Below are positions 22,601 to 25,815 of a stretch of DNA of 25,815 nt, one piece after another (positions within the stretch are counted from its first letter, which is position 1; each line of letters opens with the position of its first letter). Made by a program: the position numbers and the translations under genes. This stretch comes from Isoetes engelmannii (taxonomy: Eukaryota; Streptophyta; Lycopodiopsida; Isoetales; Isoetaceae), in assembly GCA_011763485.2 (NCBI GenBank), contig JAANSK020142233.1:1-25815 (forward strand), in the 5' to 3' direction. The notes below the pieces were generated by a model. It searched no databases, was not told the origin of the DNA, and saw only the letters and a program-made list of their open reading frames with translations.

Positions 22601-25116
22601 TTTGACCACATGATACTCAATCTACAAGTTTCAATACCTTATGTAAGTTTGTGTCCCCATAAATCAGCAACATTCCAGCAGCCGACACAAATGATGGGGT
22701 GATTAGCCCTTCAACATAAAGAGCATCTTCAAGAAGGCATCGAGCAATCAGTTTTGTCACAGCATCTGCAAGATTCTTCCAGCGGACCTCGCCACTTAGA
22801 TCAATCAGAAGCCCAGGACCTTTTGGTGCTTCCAAACAAGAAGGCACAACAGAGCTCTCTTTGTCAATCACCTGTATCTGAGAATAGGCCTCCTTGAAGC
22901 AATAAAGTGATATAGGTGTACATGAATGGAAGTCGGAAGCAGTTGCAAAAAATGATGCAACAGAAACGATATCTGTATAACAAATACTGACATTAGAAGG
23001 CCTAACATGCAAAAATTATACTTGACATTTGAGGAACGGATGAATCACATGAAAAATACACAGACCTTGATCAACATTTAAAATGAACATATAGCCGGTA
23101 CATTCATAGCACATGTTTGTGCTTCAAGATGCATCTCGGTCACACAACTGTCTAGGCATGGTTGAGACAAGTCATCATCATGCACGGCCTGCCTATGGAT
23201 GAGTTTGGAAGCTACCCTACTAACTATACATCAGGAAATCATATAAATACCCCAGTGTGAAGGCTTCTAGAGATCAGCTTCAGGGCCAAGACAAGATTAA
23301 TTGATTCAGATGGAATCGTCTTGCAAGAAGGTAAGCATGCAAGGGCTGATAAGTTATTCTACCAGTACATTCTACCAGCAAAAGGATTCTTGTTGCTCTC
23401 TCTCTTATTATCTTTGAATTTCTTGCATTATTATGTGGAGTATATTTTTATGCTTGCCTCTATGCACCTGGATATTCTACAGTCCAGCAACTCGGTCTTG
23501 TCTTCCTTGAAAGCCTTACCCTCGCCATTATTTGGACAATGCATGATTATGGTTGTAAGTTTTATGCTGAGACGTCTTATGTGATGAACCTTGTTAAATG
23601 ACGATTCCCTCCATGTACTCAGACAGTTCAGGATACCAGAATGAACAGAGGAGATCCTAGTTGGAGCACCATTGGGAATAACAAGAGATGCGCATGAAAT
23701 ACTGCATCTGTTTGGCAATACAATATGGAACAGGTTAATCTGTTTAGAAATGGAATTCTTCGGGTCCACAGCATACTCACTTATGCCAACTTGAAAATTT
23801 ATGAGCAAAACAAAATGCATGTGTTGCTGCCGGGTGCTACAAATGAGCATATTTTGATCAGATTTGTCAGGCCAGGTTTGTCTCAGCCAAAGTATGAGTT
23901 TGACAAAAGCGAATCATGATGTTGAGGTTGCCTGATCAAAAAGATTTATGGAAAACCCTCATCCGGCTTTTTTTGCCGTTCCATATGTTACTCCACGAGA
24001 TTTTCAGTTCCATTATTTCCTTGTCAGGCTCTTTGCTGCTGTATATCCTCTCTCCATTATTCTTATCATATTTAACTAACACCAAATTCCACAGGTTTGA
24101 AGTTAACACACACAATGCCCAGCACTAGACTAGTGTAATGACAATCTCATGGACCATCACTTGCTCCAGAAAGCCCTGTTCATATATCCCTTTGCTTTGC
24201 TACTAACACACACCCACATGATGAATAATAAACAAGTAGAAATTGCACCATAAAGACCCCGTTTGTTCACATTCATAAATTTTCAGTTTCATTATTTCTT
24301 TTTTCCTTTTTCTTCCGCAATCATCATTTTCAATATCTAAGATATCTGTAATACGCTTTTTTGGTCCTTGGTAAGAAGGCAATGAATGAAGTAAATAGAA
24401 TTTCCCGTGACAAGCTTTAACTGGACTTTGACGTGCATAATCTGCATAGGTAAAAATGCAGCCTACCATTCAATACAAAGCTTCTTCTTGTTGATAACGA
24501 TTCTCCAATTCCAATTGTATATGTTCTAACATTTATCTACAGTACTTAAAGCACTACACCATAATGCATATGCAGCAACCTCTACATCAAGTAAGAATCT
24601 TGATAAAAGATCTCAGCAACATGTACAACATAATTATTAGTGAGGTTTAATCAAGATTTACCCTCAATGAGCAGCGTGGCACCAACAAAAATTTGTCTAA
24701 AGATTACAGAATCACCAGCAGATAGAAGTGTTGTCAAAGCACTCAGCGTCTCAAATAGACCTTCGTGGCATCCACTGAACAACCAGCACAACTTTATGGC
24801 ATAAGCAAAACTAAGATTCTACATATAGACCAATGAGTTTATACATGGCCGATGGCTCTGCAAATAAGGGGATAATTCTTCCCATAATTGGCAAAACAGC
24901 ATGACCCTTGCCATGAAAGAGTCTGAACACCTTTGTCGAAATATTTGGATTCAGGGATAGTTGATTCCTAAATCCAATGACCAAAGCTTTCCCTACAAAA
25001 ACGACCAAATCTAAGCTTAGTTCCAGGAAGTATCCAATATAGAAGAACCGTTGTTTAGAAGTAGATACCGACTGCAAAATGTACCAGGTCCTAAAATGCT
25101 GCAGAAACCCCTGCAT
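13686..25116 (-). CDS. ATR: ATR checkpoint kinase, PI3K-like protein kinase (14 exons, 2661 aa)
   Basis: Exons in transcript order: 25116-24845, 24774-24662, 22972-22638, 22422-22313, 21999-21855, 21764-21210, 21130-21055, 20970-20655, 20495-19311, 19026-15693, 15615-15058, 14830-14207, 14131-13937 and 13853-13686. Together they give 7986 nt, in phase throughout, all GT-AG. The product is the nuclear checkpoint kinase that, with ATRIP, senses RPA-coated single-stranded DNA. Seen: N-terminal HEAT-like helices (VLPIMGRIIPLFAEP near 73); UME region (~1060-1170); FAT region (~1600-2160); kinase domain with ATP-site lysine in FLCKPKDDLRKD (~2350), catalytic loop GLGDRHGENILFD (~2497-2509) and metal-binding HVDFSCLFDKG (~2518); FATC ending YIWWMPWL. 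The closest recalled relative is Arabidopsis ATR (~2700 aa). Weak points: the start ATG 25116 has a poor context and an atypical first ~40 residues; the exon 6 donor is weak (AAG/GTTGGA); exon 8 has two in-frame acceptors. Kinase exons are near certain. Confidence 0.95.
14132..14206 (-). other. ATR intron 12: 75-nt, stop-free, in phase
   Basis: The intron has canonical ends (cag/gtaagg donor, attgcag acceptor) and separates VPFRLTQ from NMIDGLG, which are contiguous in plant ATR proteins. Its length is a multiple of three, it sits in phase 0 and it contains no in-frame stop. Retention would insert 25 mostly hydrophobic residues (beginning VREIMLIQ, ending LLANLILLQ) into the C-lobe of the kinase domain. 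The conserved protein shows that splicing is the normal state. Confidence 0.85.
22973..24661. other. ATR intron 2 (1689 bp), possible inserted sequence on the plus strand
   Basis: The flanking exons join in phase (E, then g+at = D, then IVSVAS), so the whole block is intronic. On the plus strand it holds a TATA-like catataaataccc at 23240-23252, an ATG at 23309 followed at once by a good donor (aag/gtaagc at 23330), and an open frame at 23725-23919 with protein-like text (ILTYANLKIYEQNKMHVLLP, RFVRPGLSQPKYEFD). I recognise no family. It could be a decayed transposon, a captured gene fragment or chance; the TATA string could belong to a solo LTR. No LTR pair or target duplication was found. 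Confidence 0.4.
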
Positions 25117-25272
25117 AGAATGTTAGGTCGAATCGGGACAGAAAAATCGATCGGATTGAAGAAGGGCACTGGAGAAGAAGAGGGAGGGTGGAGAATGACA
25201 AAAAAACAGGTAGGAAATTGAAAATGGAGGATTTCTATTTTTCCAATGAGAAGCTCGGCGTGGAGCTTGTGC

Positions 25273-25310
25273 CTATGGCATAGCAGGGGGGTGCGAGCGA
25301 GAGATTATAT
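25273..25310 (-). promoter_or_regulatory. Putative ATR core promoter and minimal uORF
   Basis: On the minus strand a TATA-like atataatctc (25310-25301) lies about 185 bases before the candidate start codon. A C-rich run follows, then a CT-rich leader (about 25210-25140, many ctccaccctcc/cttcttctcc words) typical of plant 5' UTRs. Just downstream of the TATA-like box is a three-codon uORF, ATG CCA TAG (25281-25273). Its use depends on where transcription starts, which the sequence cannot show. Confidence 0.4.
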
Positions 25311-25435
25311 GGTCGGAATAGATAGGGAAGACTACCGACGTTCTCCAAGTGGCACCAAATGATTATTTTTCTGGGCCGTTTATTACTTTAGATCAAGATC
25401 CTTCGCTTCGTAACTTATCCATGTTATATTTTAGG

Positions 25436-25676
25436 ACACGTGGATAGGCTAGGCTTTCAGATAACTTAAGACCCCTGGTTGGGCTGTTGCGCTAATAAAA
25501 AAAAATAAAAAAAAATAAAAAAAAAATCGATCTGCCACGTGTCTGCCACGTGTATGTGTCGTCGATTATCGATGGCGATAAAAAAAATATTAAATGAAAA
25601 AAAATTAAAAAAAAAATCGATCTGCCACGGCAATAAAAAAAAATTAAAAACGTATTGTAGACGTGTGGACCACGTG
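25436..25676. promoter_or_regulatory. Cluster of four CACGTG G-boxes upstream of ATR
   Basis: CACGTG occurs at 25437-25442, 25536-25541, 25547-25552 and 25671-25676, the middle two within a direct ctgccacgtgt repeat. Four copies in 240 bases is far above the chance rate of about one per 4 kb. G-boxes are bound by plant bZIP and bHLH factors. The block is also rich in long A runs (25497-25528, 25579-25615, 25635-25650), and the segment aaaaaatcgatctgccacg occurs twice (25521-25539 and 25612-25630), so it may be part of an inserted element rather than a native promoter. Confidence 0.45.
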
Positions 25677-25700
25677 TAGATATTCCGTCGAAAATGCCTA

Positions 25701-25775
25701 TTCCGTCGAAATAGCCGTCGATGATCGACGGATAGACCTCTAAGATCGACGGCTATACGTCGATAATCGACGGAA
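25701..25775. repeat. CGTCGA-rich nested hairpin
   Basis: Outer arms ttccgtcga (25701-25709) and tcgacggaa (25767-25775) enclose inner arms atagccgtcgat (25711-25722) and atcgacggctat (25745-25756), both perfect inverted pairs. Further near-palindromic units (ccgtcgatgatcgacgg at 25715-25731, cgtcgataatcgacg at 25759-25773) and an extra ttccgtcga at 25683-25691 make this a dense cluster of one motif in both orientations. Such clusters are typical of the subterminal regions of plant DNA transposons. The window ends shortly after, so the full element cannot be judged. Confidence 0.75.
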
Positions 25776-25815
25776 AAACGTCAAAAAACTCGTCAGATTT
25801 TGTGTCAGCTTTTTC

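Noticed and set aside
23060-23100. Extra ATR exon ending in gatcaag/gtctgt
   Set aside because: It also has a donor in the right phase, but exon 2 joins exon 3 directly (E-D-I-V-S) in agreement with plant ATR, and no acceptor fits this piece.
1-25815. tRNA, rRNA, CRISPR array or prokaryotic operon features
   Set aside because: None was seen; intron-rich genes and LTR-type elements show eukaryotic nuclear DNA.

Overview
The window looks like nuclear DNA of a land plant. Two genes with many short introns (GT-AG throughout) encode plant-type DNA-damage-response proteins, set among decayed Ty3/gypsy and Ty1/copia retrotransposons. The gypsy remnant has a gag/protease/RT style I associate with non-seed plants and animals more than with common angiosperm lineages, so a bryophyte or lycophyte source is possible. 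I cannot fix the species from the sequence.

Layout. 1-1.4 kb holds relics: a minus-strand pseudogene with a beta-class DNA N4/N6-methyltransferase-like motif, and a small plus-strand gypsy RT fragment. 1.9-2.3 kb is dense in inverted repeats: a 26-bp-arm palindrome, a second foldback with 27/28-bp arms enclosing a GC-rich ~20-bp minisatellite, and a smaller hairpin. Immediately downstream, 2348-8363 (+) is a complete 13-exon XPC/RAD4 gene (969 codons plus stop), the damage sensor of global-genome nucleotide excision repair. 8.4-13.7 kb is intergenic: a 68-bp tandem duplication, a broken gypsy gag-pol (about 9.15-11.65 kb), a broken copia integrase (about 11.76-12.53 kb), and about 1.1 kb with nothing recognisable.

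13686-25116 (-) is a complete 14-exon ATR checkpoint kinase gene (2661 codons plus stop), with UME, FAT, PI3K-like kinase and FATC regions. Its intron 2 (1.7 kb) carries unidentified sequence that may be an inserted element. The ATR 5' flank (25.1-25.8 kb) has a TATA-like box, a CT-rich leader, four CACGTG G-boxes, A-rich tracts and a CGTCGA-rich hairpin.

Both genes act on UV-type damage: XPC recognises the lesion and starts its excision, and ATR signals from RPA-coated single strands left by repair or stalled replication. They lie tail to tail with only transposon debris between them. All exon models were built by hand from splice consensus, phase and family resemblance; every exon joins in phase and gives an uninterrupted protein. 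The most notable anomalies are a 75-nt stop-free intron (multiple of three) inside the ATR kinase domain, a duplicated 3' splice site in XPC, the foldback cluster next to the XPC start, and the methyltransferase-like relic.
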